This document shows positions 39,545 through 48,266 of a stretch of 64,000 bases of DNA, in pieces. The position numbers and the translations under genes were made by a program. The first letter of the stretch is position 1. Every line of letters begins with the position of its first letter. The stretch is from Arthrobacter sp. Leaf69 (GTDB lineage Bacteria > Actinomycetota > Actinomycetes > Actinomycetales > Micrococcaceae), in the NCBI RefSeq assembly GCF_001422645.1, contig NZ_LMLR01000010.1, positions 454,237 to 518,236 on the forward strand, written 5' to 3'. The notes beneath the pieces were generated by a model, which had not been told where the DNA came from, searched no databases, and saw only the letters and a list, made by a program, of their open reading frames with translations.

Positions 39545-40966
39545 CTAGGCAGTGCCGCGGAGCGCTTCCCGGCTTTGCAGCCGCATCTCCAGGTCGTTCA
39601 TAACGATGGCGGCCAGGTCCTGCAGCGCCCGGACGTCGTCGGCGCTGAACGTCCGCGGCTCCCGGTCCAGGATGCAGAACGTGCCCAGGTTGTGGCCGTC
39701 CGGCGTGCGCAGCGGGACTCCGGCGTAGAACTGCAGGCCGAACTCGCCCGCCACCAGCGGGTTGGCGAGGGTGCGGGGATCCCTGACGGCGTCTTCAATG
39801 ACCCAGACGTCATCCTGCAGGATCGCCGAAGCGCACAGCCCCGGGTCGCGTCCGATCTGTGTGATCTCGGTGCCGTGGTGGGCCTTGAACCAGATCCTGT
39901 CATGATCCACCACGCTGACGATTGCCACCGGCACGGAGAACATCCGTGCCGCGAGTCCCGCGATCCGGTCGAAGGCACCGTCCGGCGGGGTGTCGAGGAT
40001 CCGGTAGCGCTCGACGGCGCGCAGGCGCCCCTCTTCGTCACTTGCGCCCGGGGCGTTGTCCTTGCGGTGGCGGGCGGCGCTGTTGATGACTTCCTGGCGC
40101 AGGGCCAGTGACACTTCCCGGGCCGCGGGGCGCTGCGCCGGGTCGCGGGCCAGCATGGAGGACAGCAGCGCAACCCACATGGGAGCGAGTTCCTCGGGGA
40201 TCTGCGGGTCGTGAAGCAGCCGGGCGACGGCGGACTGGATGGGAGCGCCGGGGTATGCCATCTTCCCGGTCAGTCCTTCGAGCAGCACCAGGCCGAGCGA
40301 ATACACGTCGCTGGACGGGCCCGCCACGTCGCCGGCCGCCTGCTCGGGGCTGAGGTAGGCGGGGGTGCCGGAGGTTCCGCCTTCGTCCGGCACCGGGCCG
40401 TTGCGGGTGATGACGGCGACGCCGAAATCGGTGAGCTTGGCCCGCGGGCGCCGGTCATCGTTGCTGTAGTCCACGAGCAGGATGTTCGCGGGCTTGACGT
40501 CCCGGTGCACGATTCCATGGTGGTGGATGTAGGAGAGCCCGTCCGCCAGGTCATAGCCGATGTGGGCCATGTGCGCCGTCGAGAGCGGACCCTGGGCGCC
40601 GCGATGGCGCAGGTCCTGCCCTCGAACGAGTTCCATCACGAGGTACGTGAGCGGGTCGTTCCGGTCGCTCAGGTCCGCTCCGGCGTCGAAGAGCGTCACG
40701 AGCGCGTGGTGGCTCATTCCGGCCAGGATGCGGATTTCCTCACCCTGCCGGCGGGTCTGTTCAAGATTGTCGGCGTCGTTGCGGAAAAGCTTGACCGCCA
40801 CATCGCGCTGCAGCAGTTCGTCATAGGCCCGGAACACGGAGGATTGGCTGCCCCTGCCAACGAGGTCCGAGATCCGGTACCGCCCGCTCAACAGATAGCC
40901 GGGTGCCATACGATGCTTCGGGGTGGCCGGCGTGGAACGCGCCGGTTCTGAAATGAGCTCTGTCAA
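39545..40966 (-). CDS. Serine/threonine kinase fused to a C-terminal GAF domain
   Basis: A 473-residue soluble protein. Kinase domain at about 25-295: LVGRGSQSSVFRAYD, VAVKLF, the catalytic loop HRDVKPAN, DFG and SPEQ. A short linker leads to a GAF domain (about 320-470) with AVERYRILDTPPDGAFDRIAGLAARMFSVPVAIVSVVDHDRIWFKAHHG and FYAGVPLRTPDGHNLGTFCILDREPR. This is the GAF type usually placed N-terminally in diguanylate cyclases and histidine kinases, binding small ligands or sensing redox. Here it follows the kinase. The fusion suggests direct sensing by a Ser/Thr kinase. It has no membrane segment. Confidence 0.88.
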   Translation of the reverse strand: MTELISEPARSTPATPKHRMAPGYLLSGRYRISDLVGRGSQSSVFRAYDELLQRDVAVKLFRNDADNLEQTRRQGEEIRILAGMSHHALVTLFDAGADLSDRNDPLTYLVMELVRGQDLRHRGAQGPLSTAHMAHIGYDLADGLSYIHHHGIVHRDVKPANILLVDYSNDDRRPRAKLTDFGVAVITRNGPVPDEGGTSGTPAYLSPEQAAGDVAGPSSDVYSLGLVLLEGLTGKMAYPGAPIQSAVARLLHDPQIPEELAPMWVALLSSMLARDPAQRPAAREVSLALRQEVINSAARHRKDNAPGASDEEGRLRAVERYRILDTPPDGAFDRIAGLAARMFSVPVAIVSVVDHDRIWFKAHHGTEITQIGRDPGLCASAILQDDVWVIEDAVRDPRTLANPLVAGEFGLQFYAGVPLRTPDGHNLGTFCILDREPRTFSADDVRALQDLAAIVMNDLEMRLQSREALRGTA

Positions 40967-41148
40967 GTAGTGTTCGTTGTCCCTTGTAGCGGGGTCCGCC
41001 GATGGCGTCAGGCAGATCAGTCCAATACCGGCATTCGTGAAGATCCGGCGCCCGCATAATTAGCAAGGTTACTTATGGTACCGCGATTTCCCGGTTCAGG
41101 AAGACCTTGGGCCCGGCCATTATTCCGCCCGGCAGCGGGCGGCGGCTG

Positions 41149-42762
41149 CTACTTCGCTGGGTTGTGCGTGCCGATCGGCACCAGCGTCAGGTCCGGGTGG
41201 TTCTTCTCGATCCGGCGCAGGGCCCACACGTCGTTGAACAGGGCGAGGTATTCGCCGTCGGAGCGCAGCAGCACCTCAGCGCCGGGCACGGTGGCCAGCG
41301 CCGGCATGGCGTCCGCCGTCGTAATCCTGGCAATGGAATACGGCAGGCGTTCCAGCCGCATCGGCGCGCTGAAATCATGCGCCATCCGGTCCTCCACCAC
41401 TTCGAACTGCATGGGGCCGACGGCGGCCAGCACCGGCGCCTGATCGCCGCGGATGTCCGAGCGGAGCACCTGGATGACTCCCTCGTGCTCCAGCTGCTCG
41501 ATGCCGCGGCGGAACTGCTTGAAGCGGCTGGGGTCCTTGGAACGGGCCACCTGGAAGTGTTCCGGGGCGAACAATGGGATGGCGGGGAACTCGACCGGGT
41601 GCTCGAGGAAGAGGCTGTCGCCCACCCGGAGCGAGGAGGCGTTGACGAGGCCCACCACGTCGCCGGGGAAGGCTTCGTCAATGACCTCGCGCTCCCGGCC
41701 GAAGACCTGCTGGGCATATTTGGTGGCGAAGGACTTGCCGGTCCGGCCCTGGGTCACCACCATGCCGCGTTCGAAGATGCCGGAACAGACCCGGATGAAG
41801 GCGACGTGGTCGCGGTGCGCCTTGTTCATGCCGGCCTGCACCTTGAAGACAAACCCGGAGAAGGGCGCATCGACGGGCCGCGGGGCGCCCTCGACGTCGG
41901 GCCGCGGGGCGGCCGGCGGGGCGAAGTCCACCAGGGCGTCGAGGATCTCCTTCACACCGAAGTTCAGGGCGGCGGAGCTGAAGAGGATCGGGGTGGCCTT
42001 GCCGGCGTGGAATTCGTCAACGTCGAACTCTAGGTTGGACTCGATGACAAGTCCGGCTTCATCGACGGCGTTGGACCAATCGTCGCCCTGGCTGGCCGCG
42101 GCCTCCTCGGGGGTGAAGTATTCGGTGAGGGCAATGTTGGCGCCCGCGTTGTTGCGCTTGAACTGGGCGAAGCGGTCATTGCGCAGGTCCCAGACGCCGC
42201 GGAAGTCACCGGAGATCCCGACGGCCCAGGTCAGCGGCATGGGCTGGAGGCCGGTGCGCTCGGTGATCTCGTCCATGAGTGCCAGTGCGTCCAGGCCCGG
42301 CCGGTCCCACTTGTTGATCACGGTGATGATGGGCAGGTTGCGCTGCTTGCAGACCTCAAAGAGCTTCATGGTCTGGGTTTCCAGGCCCTTGGCGGCGTCC
42401 ACGAGCATGACGGCGCAGTCGACGGCGGCCAGCACACGGTAGGTGTCCTCGGAGAAGTCCGCGTGGCCGGGGGTGTCCAGGAGGTTGATGACGGTGTCGC
42501 GGTAGGCGAACTGCAGCGCCGCGGAGCTGATGGAGATGCCGCGGTCCTTTTCCATCTGCATCCAGTCCGAGACCGTCTCCTTGCGGTTGGCCTTGCCGCT
42601 GGAGGCGCCGGCGGTGCCGATCACCTTCGCGTGCAGCGCGAGCGCCTCGGTCAGCGTGGACTTGCCGGCGTCGGGATGTGAGATGACTGCGAAAGTCCGA
42701 CGCCGGGCCGCCTGCTTGTGAATCTCCTGGACTCGGGCGGGGCTAAGGACTTCTTGAGACAC
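41149..42762 (-). CDS. prfC: Peptide chain release factor 3
   Basis: A 537-residue translational GTPase that removes RF1/RF2 from the ribosome after termination. G1 is SHPDAGKST, G2 is in RGISISS, G3 is DTPGHADF and G4 is NKWDRPG. The RF3-specific C-terminal domains include GPMQFEVVEDRM and end in HPDLTLVPIGTHNPAK. All parts are intact at normal length. Confidence 0.95.
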   Translation of the reverse strand: MSQEVLSPARVQEIHKQAARRRTFAVISHPDAGKSTLTEALALHAKVIGTAGASSGKANRKETVSDWMQMEKDRGISISSAALQFAYRDTVINLLDTPGHADFSEDTYRVLAAVDCAVMLVDAAKGLETQTMKLFEVCKQRNLPIITVINKWDRPGLDALALMDEITERTGLQPMPLTWAVGISGDFRGVWDLRNDRFAQFKRNNAGANIALTEYFTPEEAAASQGDDWSNAVDEAGLVIESNLEFDVDEFHAGKATPILFSSAALNFGVKEILDALVDFAPPAAPRPDVEGAPRPVDAPFSGFVFKVQAGMNKAHRDHVAFIRVCSGIFERGMVVTQGRTGKSFATKYAQQVFGREREVIDEAFPGDVVGLVNASSLRVGDSLFLEHPVEFPAIPLFAPEHFQVARSKDPSRFKQFRRGIEQLEHEGVIQVLRSDIRGDQAPVLAAVGPMQFEVVEDRMAHDFSAPMRLERLPYSIARITTADAMPALATVPGAEVLLRSDGEYLALFNDVWALRRIEKNHPDLTLVPIGTHNPAK

Positions 42763-43234
42763 GGTGCTACTTTCGCTGCGGCTTTGAATGGTTGCGGCCC
42801 CGGGCTGGGGGAATCCGGCTGGCCCGGCGGGATCGCGGGCTGTCCTGCCGGGAGTTCTGCGTAACTGCTGTGCTGGTTGCTGTGCTGACTACTGGGCTGA
42901 CTGCTGTGCTGGATTTGGGCGGGCGGCGCCGGTCAGCCGGCGGCGCACCCCAAGGCTTCAAGTTTATCGCAGCCCAAGCCGCCGCCGCGAAGCGGTGCCA
43001 GCGCCGAAGAAGCTGCGTCCAAAAGTCCCCTCCGGGAAAGGGAGTTACCGGGGCATTCCGGAGGCGCCCCCGCGAAGGTCTTTTTGGACCACTTTGGGGC
43101 TTGTCCGTGCGGAACTTGGCCTGCTTTACCTCTACTATGGTGAGAGCGGGGAACCGAGTACTTTTGATCCTGCCGGCAACACTGGAAACCGGCGCACCTG
43201 CAGGCCGCGGCCTGCACCTTTGAAGGGAATATCT
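42763..43234. other. 472-bp intergenic region between divergent prfC and disA
   Basis: It holds a 48-bp tandem repeat (42865-42912). The short hairpin GGTCTTTTTGGACC lies near 43077-43090, and a possible disA -10 (TACTAT, near 43132) sits in the last 110 bp. The disA frame stays open through this region, but the encoded residues are low-complexity and have no start signal. I see no convincing gene. Confidence 0.5.
42865..42912. repeat. Four tandem 12-bp units
   Basis: Units read CTGCTGTGCTGG, TTGCTGTGCTGA, CTACTGGGCTGA and CTGCTGTGCTGG. The 12-bp period keeps frame. In the plus direction it would encode a Cys/Ala pattern (CCAG CCAD YWAD CCAG), and on the minus strand a Ser/Thr/Val pattern. 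Confidence 0.75.
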
Positions 43235-44311
43235 ATGGCTCGGAGCCCTGAAGATTCACTCAAGGCGACGCTGGGCCGAGTGGCACCGGGCACCGCGCTC
43301 CGCGACGGCCTGGAGCGCATCCTCCGCGGGCGGACCGGCGCACTGATCGTCCTGGGCATCGACCGGACCATCGAATCCATCTGTTCCGGCGGCTTCGACA
43401 TCGGCATCGACTTCTCTCCCACCCGGCTGCGGGAACTGGCCAAAATGGACGGTGCCATCATCTGCGACAAGGACGCCAGCAACATCCTGCGCGCGGCCGT
43501 CCAGCTGGTGCCCGATTCCAGCATCGAAACCCAGGAATCCGGCACCCGGCACCGGACCGCCGAGCGCGTTGCCATCCAGACCGGCGTCCCGGTGATCTCG
43601 GTCAGCCAGTCCATGCAGATCATCGCCCTGTACGTGAACGGGCTACGGCACGTCCTGGAAGGCTCGGAAAAGGTCCTGGCCCGCGCCAACCAGGCCCTGG
43701 CGACACTGGAACGCTACCGTTCACGCCTCGACCAGGTGACCAGTTCCCTGTCGGCCCTGGAAATCGAGGCCATGGTGACCGTCCGCGACGTTGCCGTGAC
43801 CCTGCAGCGCCAGGAGATGGTCCGCCGGATTTCCGAGGAGATCTCCCAGTACGTGCTGGAACTCGGCGAGGACGGCCGGCTTCTCTCACTCCAGCTGGAC
43901 GAACTCACCGTGGGCCGCGGTCCCGGCAGTGACGTGATCATCCGCGACTACTCCGGCGCGGACACGTCCGCCGAGGACATCGACCGCGCCGTTAAGTCGC
44001 TCGTGAACCTGGGGCCCACCGAGCTGATCGACCTGGGCAAAATCGCCGGGATTGTTGGCTTCGCCGGCGGCGAAGCCAACCTCGACGCCGTCGTCCAGCC
44101 GCGCGGCTACCGGCTGCTGTCCGGGCTCAAGGCCGTGCCGAAGGCCGTGGCCGACCGCCTCGTGGACCACTTCGGCGGCCTGCAGTTCCTGATGGCGGCC
44201 ACCATCGATGATCTGATGACGGTGGACGGCATCGGCGACCAGCGCGCCCGGACGGTCCGCGAGGGCCTGAGCCGGATGGCCGAGGCAAGTCTGCTGGACC
44301 GCTTCCTCTAA
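43235..44311 (+). CDS. disA: DNA integrity scanning diadenylate cyclase DisA
   Basis: A 358-residue enzyme making c-di-AMP from two ATP while scanning DNA. The N-terminal DAC domain has the catalytic DGA (72-74 in KMDGAIICDKD) and RHR (105-107 in SGTRHRTAE). A helical spine and a C-terminal helix-hairpin-helix (FLMAATIDDLMTVDGIGDQRARTVREGL) bind DNA junctions. The ATG at 43235 has AAGGG eight bases upstream and matches the family start. It is in the usual actinobacterial place near mutY. Confidence 0.95.
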   Translation: MARSPEDSLKATLGRVAPGTALRDGLERILRGRTGALIVLGIDRTIESICSGGFDIGIDFSPTRLRELAKMDGAIICDKDASNILRAAVQLVPDSSIETQESGTRHRTAERVAIQTGVPVISVSQSMQIIALYVNGLRHVLEGSEKVLARANQALATLERYRSRLDQVTSSLSALEIEAMVTVRDVAVTLQRQEMVRRISEEISQYVLELGEDGRLLSLQLDELTVGRGPGSDVIIRDYSGADTSAEDIDRAVKSLVNLGPTELIDLGKIAGIVGFAGGEANLDAVVQPRGYRLLSGLKAVPKAVADRLVDHFGGLQFLMAATIDDLMTVDGIGDQRARTVREGLSRMAEASLLDRFL

Positions 44312-44434
44312 CCCCCGTCGAGTGCTTCTTACCTCCCCTTTTGAAGCCTCAAGACGGCATCTGGGCCCACGCCGGCAGGGTTCCCTGGCCGAACTTGTGA
44401 GGCGAGGGTGCCGGTGGGGAGCAACGGGGGTTAG
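44308..44434. repeat. Inverted repeat that contains both stop codons of convergent genes
   Basis: CTAACCCCCGT (44308-44318) returns as its exact reverse complement ACGGGGGTTAG (44424-44434). The left arm includes the disA TAA; the right arm includes the TAA of the facing gene. Inside, CCTCCCC and GGGGAG can pair further. Confidence 0.65.
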
Positions 44435-45210
44435 TTGAGCTGGAACACGGCTTTGGGACTGGTTTTGTTGGCAAGCCGTGCGGTGAAGACGTAGTACGCG
44501 CCGCCCGCCCCCGGCTTGGCGTCGATCTGGGCGCACCCCTGCACGGTGCGGTTGCGCTGCCAGGGGAAATTCGCCGTCTCACTTTGACCCGGCGCGATGG
44601 TCTTCACAAGGTCCGTGGAGTCCGCCTGGCAGTCGGTGGATGAAAAGATCCGGTCTGAGCCGCTCGTGACGAGGAATTCCATCTGGGAAGTCCCGATATT
44701 GACCTTGCACGGGACCCTGTTGCCGTTGGTTACCTTGAGCGTGAGGAGCGGGTTCTCGCCGGCAGCGTAAGCGGGCTTGTCCGTTGCGGCCGTGACGGTC
44801 ACGAGGTTCTGCTCGCAGCCGTTCCCCTCCGGAGATGCCGAAGGTGAAGCCGTGGGGGAAGCCGAGGGTCCCGGTCCGGCGGCGGGTCCGGTTGCCTGGC
44901 CCGGCGCGCCAGTCCCCCCGCCGGAGGAGGACTGCCCGGAGTTGAGGAGACTCGACACGGCGGCGAATCCCCCGATGGCGAGGGCGATCACCAGCAGCAG
45001 GGCGGCGCCGACGAACAGCCGGCGGCGGCGGTAGACAGGGCTGACCGGTTTCCGGGCCGGTTTCTGCGCGGGCTTCCGGGCAGGCTTGCCGGTAGGTTTC
45101 CGGGCAGGCTTGCGCACGGAATTGCCCGCCGTGCTGCGCCCCGCGGTTGCTCCGCTGCCGGAAGCCCCCGGCCGGGAACCGCGAGTTCCTGAATTGTCGT
45201 GCCTGCCCAT
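44431..45210 (-). CDS. Single-pass envelope protein with KPARKP repeats
   Basis: A 259-residue protein of unknown function. A cytosolic tail of about 65 residues is very basic, with tandem RKPARKPTGKPARKPAQKPARKP. One membrane helix follows (LFVGAALLLVIALAIGGFAAV). An outside Ser/Pro/Ala/Gly linker leads to a compact domain from GCEQNLVTVTAATDKPAYAAGENPLLTLKVTN onward with four Cys (GCEQ, VPCK, TDCQ, GCAQ). These could form two disulfides in a beta-sandwich. The repeated basic tail could bind nucleic acid or acidic lipid (inference). It is convergent with disA. Confidence 0.75.
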   Translation of the reverse strand: MGRHDNSGTRGSRPGASGSGATAGRSTAGNSVRKPARKPTGKPARKPAQKPARKPVSPVYRRRRLFVGAALLLVIALAIGGFAAVSSLLNSGQSSSGGGTGAPGQATGPAAGPGPSASPTASPSASPEGNGCEQNLVTVTAATDKPAYAAGENPLLTLKVTNGNRVPCKVNIGTSQMEFLVTSGSDRIFSSTDCQADSTDLVKTIAPGQSETANFPWQRNRTVQGCAQIDAKPGAGGAYYVFTARLANKTSPKAVFQLN

Positions 45211-45267
45211 CCTTCTAGGCTAGAGAACCGCGCCGGGTATGGCGCCCTCCCACGCCGCGGGCGGAGT

Positions 45268-46296
45268 GTGGCCCTCATCTATTACGCTGAATCCATCAAA
45301 GCTCTCGCCGATTCCCCCACTGCCCCTCTGGTTGCCGCGCGCCGGGACGCCACACCGGCGGCCCTTCCGCTGCCCGCGGTTCATAAGGCCCTTGCCACCT
45401 GGTTTGCGGCGAACGCCCGCGACTTGCCGTGGCGGGCTGCTGAATGTACTCCGTGGGGCGTGCTGGTCAGCGAGATCATGCTGCAGCAGACCCCTGTTGT
45501 GCGGGTGCTGCCGGTCTGGGAGGAGTGGCTGCGGCGCTGGCCGGAGCCTGCCGATCTGGCCCGGGAGCCTGCCGGCGAAGCGGTCCGGGCCTGGGGCAGG
45601 CTGGGATATCCGCGGCGGGCGCTGCGGCTTCACGCGGCCGCCGTCGCCATCGGCGCCAACCACGGCGGCCAGGTGCCCGGAACGTACCCGGAACTGCTGG
45701 AGCTGCCCGGGGTGGGGAGCTACACCGCGGCGGCCGTCGCCGCCTTCGCTTTCGGGCGCCGCGAGACCGTCGTGGACACCAACATCCGCAGGGTGCACGC
45801 GCGCCTGTTTTCCGGCGCGGCGCTGCCTTCGCAGTCGTTGAACGCCGCGGAGATGCGGCTCGCCGCGCAAACGCTGCCGGACGACGTCGGGTCCTCCGTC
45901 CGCTGGAACGCCTCCGTGATGGAACTCGGGGCGCTGGTGTGCACGGCGCGGTCGCCGAAGTGCCGGGAATGCCCGGTCAGCGGCTCCTGCGCCTGGCTCG
46001 CGGCCGGGGAGCCGCCGCCGACGTACACGCCCAAGGGGCAGTCGTGGCACGGCACGGACCGCCAGGTGCGGGGAGCCGTGATGGCGGTGCTCCGCGCGGC
46101 CGAGTCGCCGGTGGCTCCGGAGCTGCTCCAGCGGGCGGCCGCGGACCTTGGCTTCGAACCCGCCGGGGTCGGAATTCCGCTGGCTGCCCTGCACCGGCTC
46201 AACCCCGCCCCGGAACAGCTGGAGCGCGCACTGGCAGGGCTGCTTAGCGACGGGCTGGCCGAACTGCAGCCCTCCGGCTTCCAGCTTCCCGCCTGA
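45268..46296 (+). CDS. mutY: A/G-specific adenine glycosylase
   Basis: A 342-residue base-excision enzyme that removes A opposite 8-oxoG. The catalytic Glu lies in VSEIMLQQTPV, the helix-hairpin-helix is ELPGVGSYTAAAV, and the catalytic Asp is in VVDTNIRRVHARLF. The 4Fe-4S cluster loop is CTARSPKCRECPVSGSC (C-X6-C-X2-C-X5-C). The C-terminus is a short winged-helix-like segment, and the MutT-like 8-oxoG reading domain of E. coli MutY is not evident. Start uncertain: I use GTG 45268; an ATG at 45199 is in frame but overlaps the divergent gene. Confidence 0.9.
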   Translation: MALIYYAESIKALADSPTAPLVAARRDATPAALPLPAVHKALATWFAANARDLPWRAAECTPWGVLVSEIMLQQTPVVRVLPVWEEWLRRWPEPADLAREPAGEAVRAWGRLGYPRRALRLHAAAVAIGANHGGQVPGTYPELLELPGVGSYTAAAVAAFAFGRRETVVDTNIRRVHARLFSGAALPSQSLNAAEMRLAAQTLPDDVGSSVRWNASVMELGALVCTARSPKCRECPVSGSCAWLAAGEPPPTYTPKGQSWHGTDRQVRGAVMAVLRAAESPVAPELLQRAAADLGFEPAGVGIPLAALHRLNPAPEQLERALAGLLSDGLAELQPSGFQLPA

Positions 46297-46360
46297 CCCC
46301 TTCCCGCCTGGTCCTTTGCCGGGCCCTAGCTGAACGGGACTCCCGGAACTACCCTGAAAC

Positions 46361-46858
46361 ATGCGCACCTTCGCGGTACTGGCGGGTCTTGGTTGCGCGG
46401 CACTGCTGGTCACCGGGTGCCAGCCCGTGACGGCATGCCCCGCGATTGGCCAGGCACAGGTGGTTGCATTGACCGTCGCGCGGGAGTACGCCGGATCCGT
46501 GAAGATCCTCCGGCTCAGGGCCTGCCAGGACGGCCGGTGCACGGAGGCTGACCTTGAGCTCTATCCCGGGAGCACGTCGGTGGACCAGGGCTGCGAACCG
46601 GGGCCCGACGGCGGGGACCGGCCTTGTTCGGCAACCTCCTCACCGGACGGCACGCTGACGGGAATGCTCGGGCTGGATCCGCTCACGGAGGCACCCATCG
46701 CAGTGACATCCAGCGGCACGGACCCCCGCGGCCGGCCCCTGCCGGTACGGACCCTGACCTTCACGCCCCAGGTTTTGCACCCGTATGGCGAACAATGCGG
46801 AAGATTCATCTCAGCCGGCGTGCTGCTGGATGCGGACGGGCTCCGGCAGGCCGGTTAG
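46361..46858 (+). CDS. Small lipoprotein, unknown
   Basis: A 165-residue protein with a signal ending in the lipobox LLVTGC (Cys20). The mature part has several further Cys (TACPAIG, RACQDGRCTEADLELYPG, QGCEPG, RPCSATS, EQCGRF) that may form disulfides outside the membrane. No domain is recognised. It follows mutY on the same strand and precedes another envelope gene by 24 bp, so the two may form a unit. Confidence 0.75.
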   Translation: MRTFAVLAGLGCAALLVTGCQPVTACPAIGQAQVVALTVAREYAGSVKILRLRACQDGRCTEADLELYPGSTSVDQGCEPGPDGGDRPCSATSSPDGTLTGMLGLDPLTEAPIAVTSSGTDPRGRPLPVRTLTFTPQVLHPYGEQCGRFISAGVLLDADGLRQAG

Positions 46859-46882
46859 CCCGCGCGGGGAGAGGAGCACAGA

Positions 46883-47581
46883 GTGAACGAGAAGTGCATA
46901 AGCCGCTGGATCCGGGCCGGGCTGTGGGCACTGCCGGTCTCATGGCTTGTCACGGCCTGGTCCGCGCTGGAGCCGCAGCCGGACCAGGAGAAGGACCCGG
47001 CTGCCTGGGCCACGTTTGTCAGTTCCGGCTCGTACCAGTTCAGCCACCTGTTCGGCAGCACCGCCGGCACCATAATGGCGATCTTTGGGGTTTTCGCCCT
47101 GGGCTGCTGCCTGGCCAACAGCCGGATTGGTCGGCTGGCGCTGGCCGCGATGGTCACCGCCGTCGCCGGCACGGCTTTGCTCCTGGTACCCGCCGTGGTT
47201 TCCACCTTCGCCACCCCTGCAATCGGCAAGGCGTACCTGGCCGGGAACCAGGACGTGATGCTGCTGGAATTTCCCGGATCCATGACAGGGGCGTTCCTTC
47301 TCGGCCTCCTGCTCGCATTCGTCGGCAACGTACTGCTGGGAATCTCGGTGTGGCGTTCCCGCGTGCTCCCCCGCTGGGCCGGGGCCCTCTGGGTGAGCGG
47401 CGCCGTCGTGTTCTACGTTGCGGGTGTCGTCCTGGGGCTGGCGACAACCGGGAGCAGCCTGCCGACCCAGACGGCCGGAGCCGTGCTCATGGCCGTCGCC
47501 GGCGGGTGGATCGCGTGGAGCGGACCCCGGCAGGCCATGCCGGTCCCGGATCTGGCCGCTGCCGATGAGGCCGCGGGGTGA
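46883..47581 (+). CDS. Membrane protein with about five to six helices, unknown
   Basis: A 232-residue membrane protein. Hydrophobic segments include AGLWALPVSWLVTAW, TIMAIFGVFALGCCL, LALAAMVTAVAGTALLLVPAVV, MTGAFLLGLLLAFVGNVLLGISVW, WAGALWVSGAVVFYVAGVVLGL and AGAVLMAVAGGWIAW. The layout of an early extracytoplasmic loop and evenly spaced helices is common in actinobacterial hypothetical proteins. GTG start with GAGGAG upstream. No function inferred. Confidence 0.75.
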   Translation: MNEKCISRWIRAGLWALPVSWLVTAWSALEPQPDQEKDPAAWATFVSSGSYQFSHLFGSTAGTIMAIFGVFALGCCLANSRIGRLALAAMVTAVAGTALLLVPAVVSTFATPAIGKAYLAGNQDVMLLEFPGSMTGAFLLGLLLAFVGNVLLGISVWRSRVLPRWAGALWVSGAVVFYVAGVVLGLATTGSSLPTQTAGAVLMAVAGGWIAWSGPRQAMPVPDLAAADEAAG

Positions 47582-47591
47582 GACCGGTCCG

Positions 47592-48266
47592 TTAGGGCTC
47601 GCCGAAGCCCGCCCCGATCAGTCCCCGCAGATAATCGACGGCTTTGACGGCATCGGGTCCGCTGGCTTCGACGTGAAGCATCGTTCCTTTTCCCGCCCCG
47701 AGCATCATGAGTTCGGTCATCGAAGCACCGTCGGCGCCGTTGACGGTCACCTCGGCGTCCATGCCGGACAGTCCACCGGATATCTTCGCTGCCGGACGGG
47801 CGTGCATGCCGGCCTGGTTGATGAGTTCAAAGTCCCCTGTCGCTTCCGGGGGCCGGTGCTCGTGCGCATGCTGCGGCGCTGCCGGCGGCCGGTAGACCGC
47901 TTCCGCGGCCTCCTTCACGCCCGCGGCGTCGGCTCCGGCCTGGGCAGCCACAGCGGCGGCAACGAGCCCTTCGACCAGTGGGGCATCCGCCAGGAGCACG
48001 GAGGAGGGATCGGCCACGAATTCGAGGGCGGACTCGGCTGTCATCACGGCCGAGCCCAGATCCGTCAGGACAACCGTGCCGTCGCTGTTGGCGTCCGAAG
48101 CTTGTTCCAGCGCCGCCATGACGCGCTCGAGGCTGGTGCCGATCCGGCCGTCGTCGGTGCCGCCGGCGGGCAGGATCAGGACGTCGGGCGCCATCTGGAC
48201 GGCAAGCTCGACGGCACCGTCGGCAATCTTTTCGCTGTGGGAGACGACGACGAGCTTGACCGTCAT
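47592..48266 (-). CDS. dhaM: Dihydroxyacetone kinase phosphotransferase subunit DhaM (EIIA-Man + HPr)
   Basis: A 224-residue phospho-carrier. The N-terminal EIIA-Man-like domain starts VKLVVVSHSEKIADG, with the phospho-His in VSHSE. A Pro/His-rich linker leads to an HPr domain (INQAGMHARPAAKISGGL) whose His is phosphorylated by enzyme I. It passes phosphate from PEP to ADP bound on DhaL. There is no EI domain, unlike E. coli DhaM, so the general PTS EI must supply phosphate. The ATG overlaps the dhaL stop by four bases. Confidence 0.92.
   Translation of the reverse strand: MTVKLVVVSHSEKIADGAVELAVQMAPDVLILPAGGTDDGRIGTSLERVMAALEQASDANSDGTVVLTDLGSAVMTAESALEFVADPSSVLLADAPLVEGLVAAAVAAQAGADAAGVKEAAEAVYRPPAAPQHAHEHRPPEATGDFELINQAGMHARPAAKISGGLSGMDAEVTVNGADGASMTELMMLGAGKGTMLHVEASGPDAVKAVDYLRGLIGAGFGEP

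Noticed and set aside
42865..42912. CRISPR-like array
   Set aside because: Units are 12 bp and contiguous with no spacers, and there are no cas genes.
42788..43234. N-terminal extension of disA, including a Cys-rich repeat segment
   Set aside because: The family start and ribosome-binding site are at 43235, and the upstream residues are low-complexity repeat translation.
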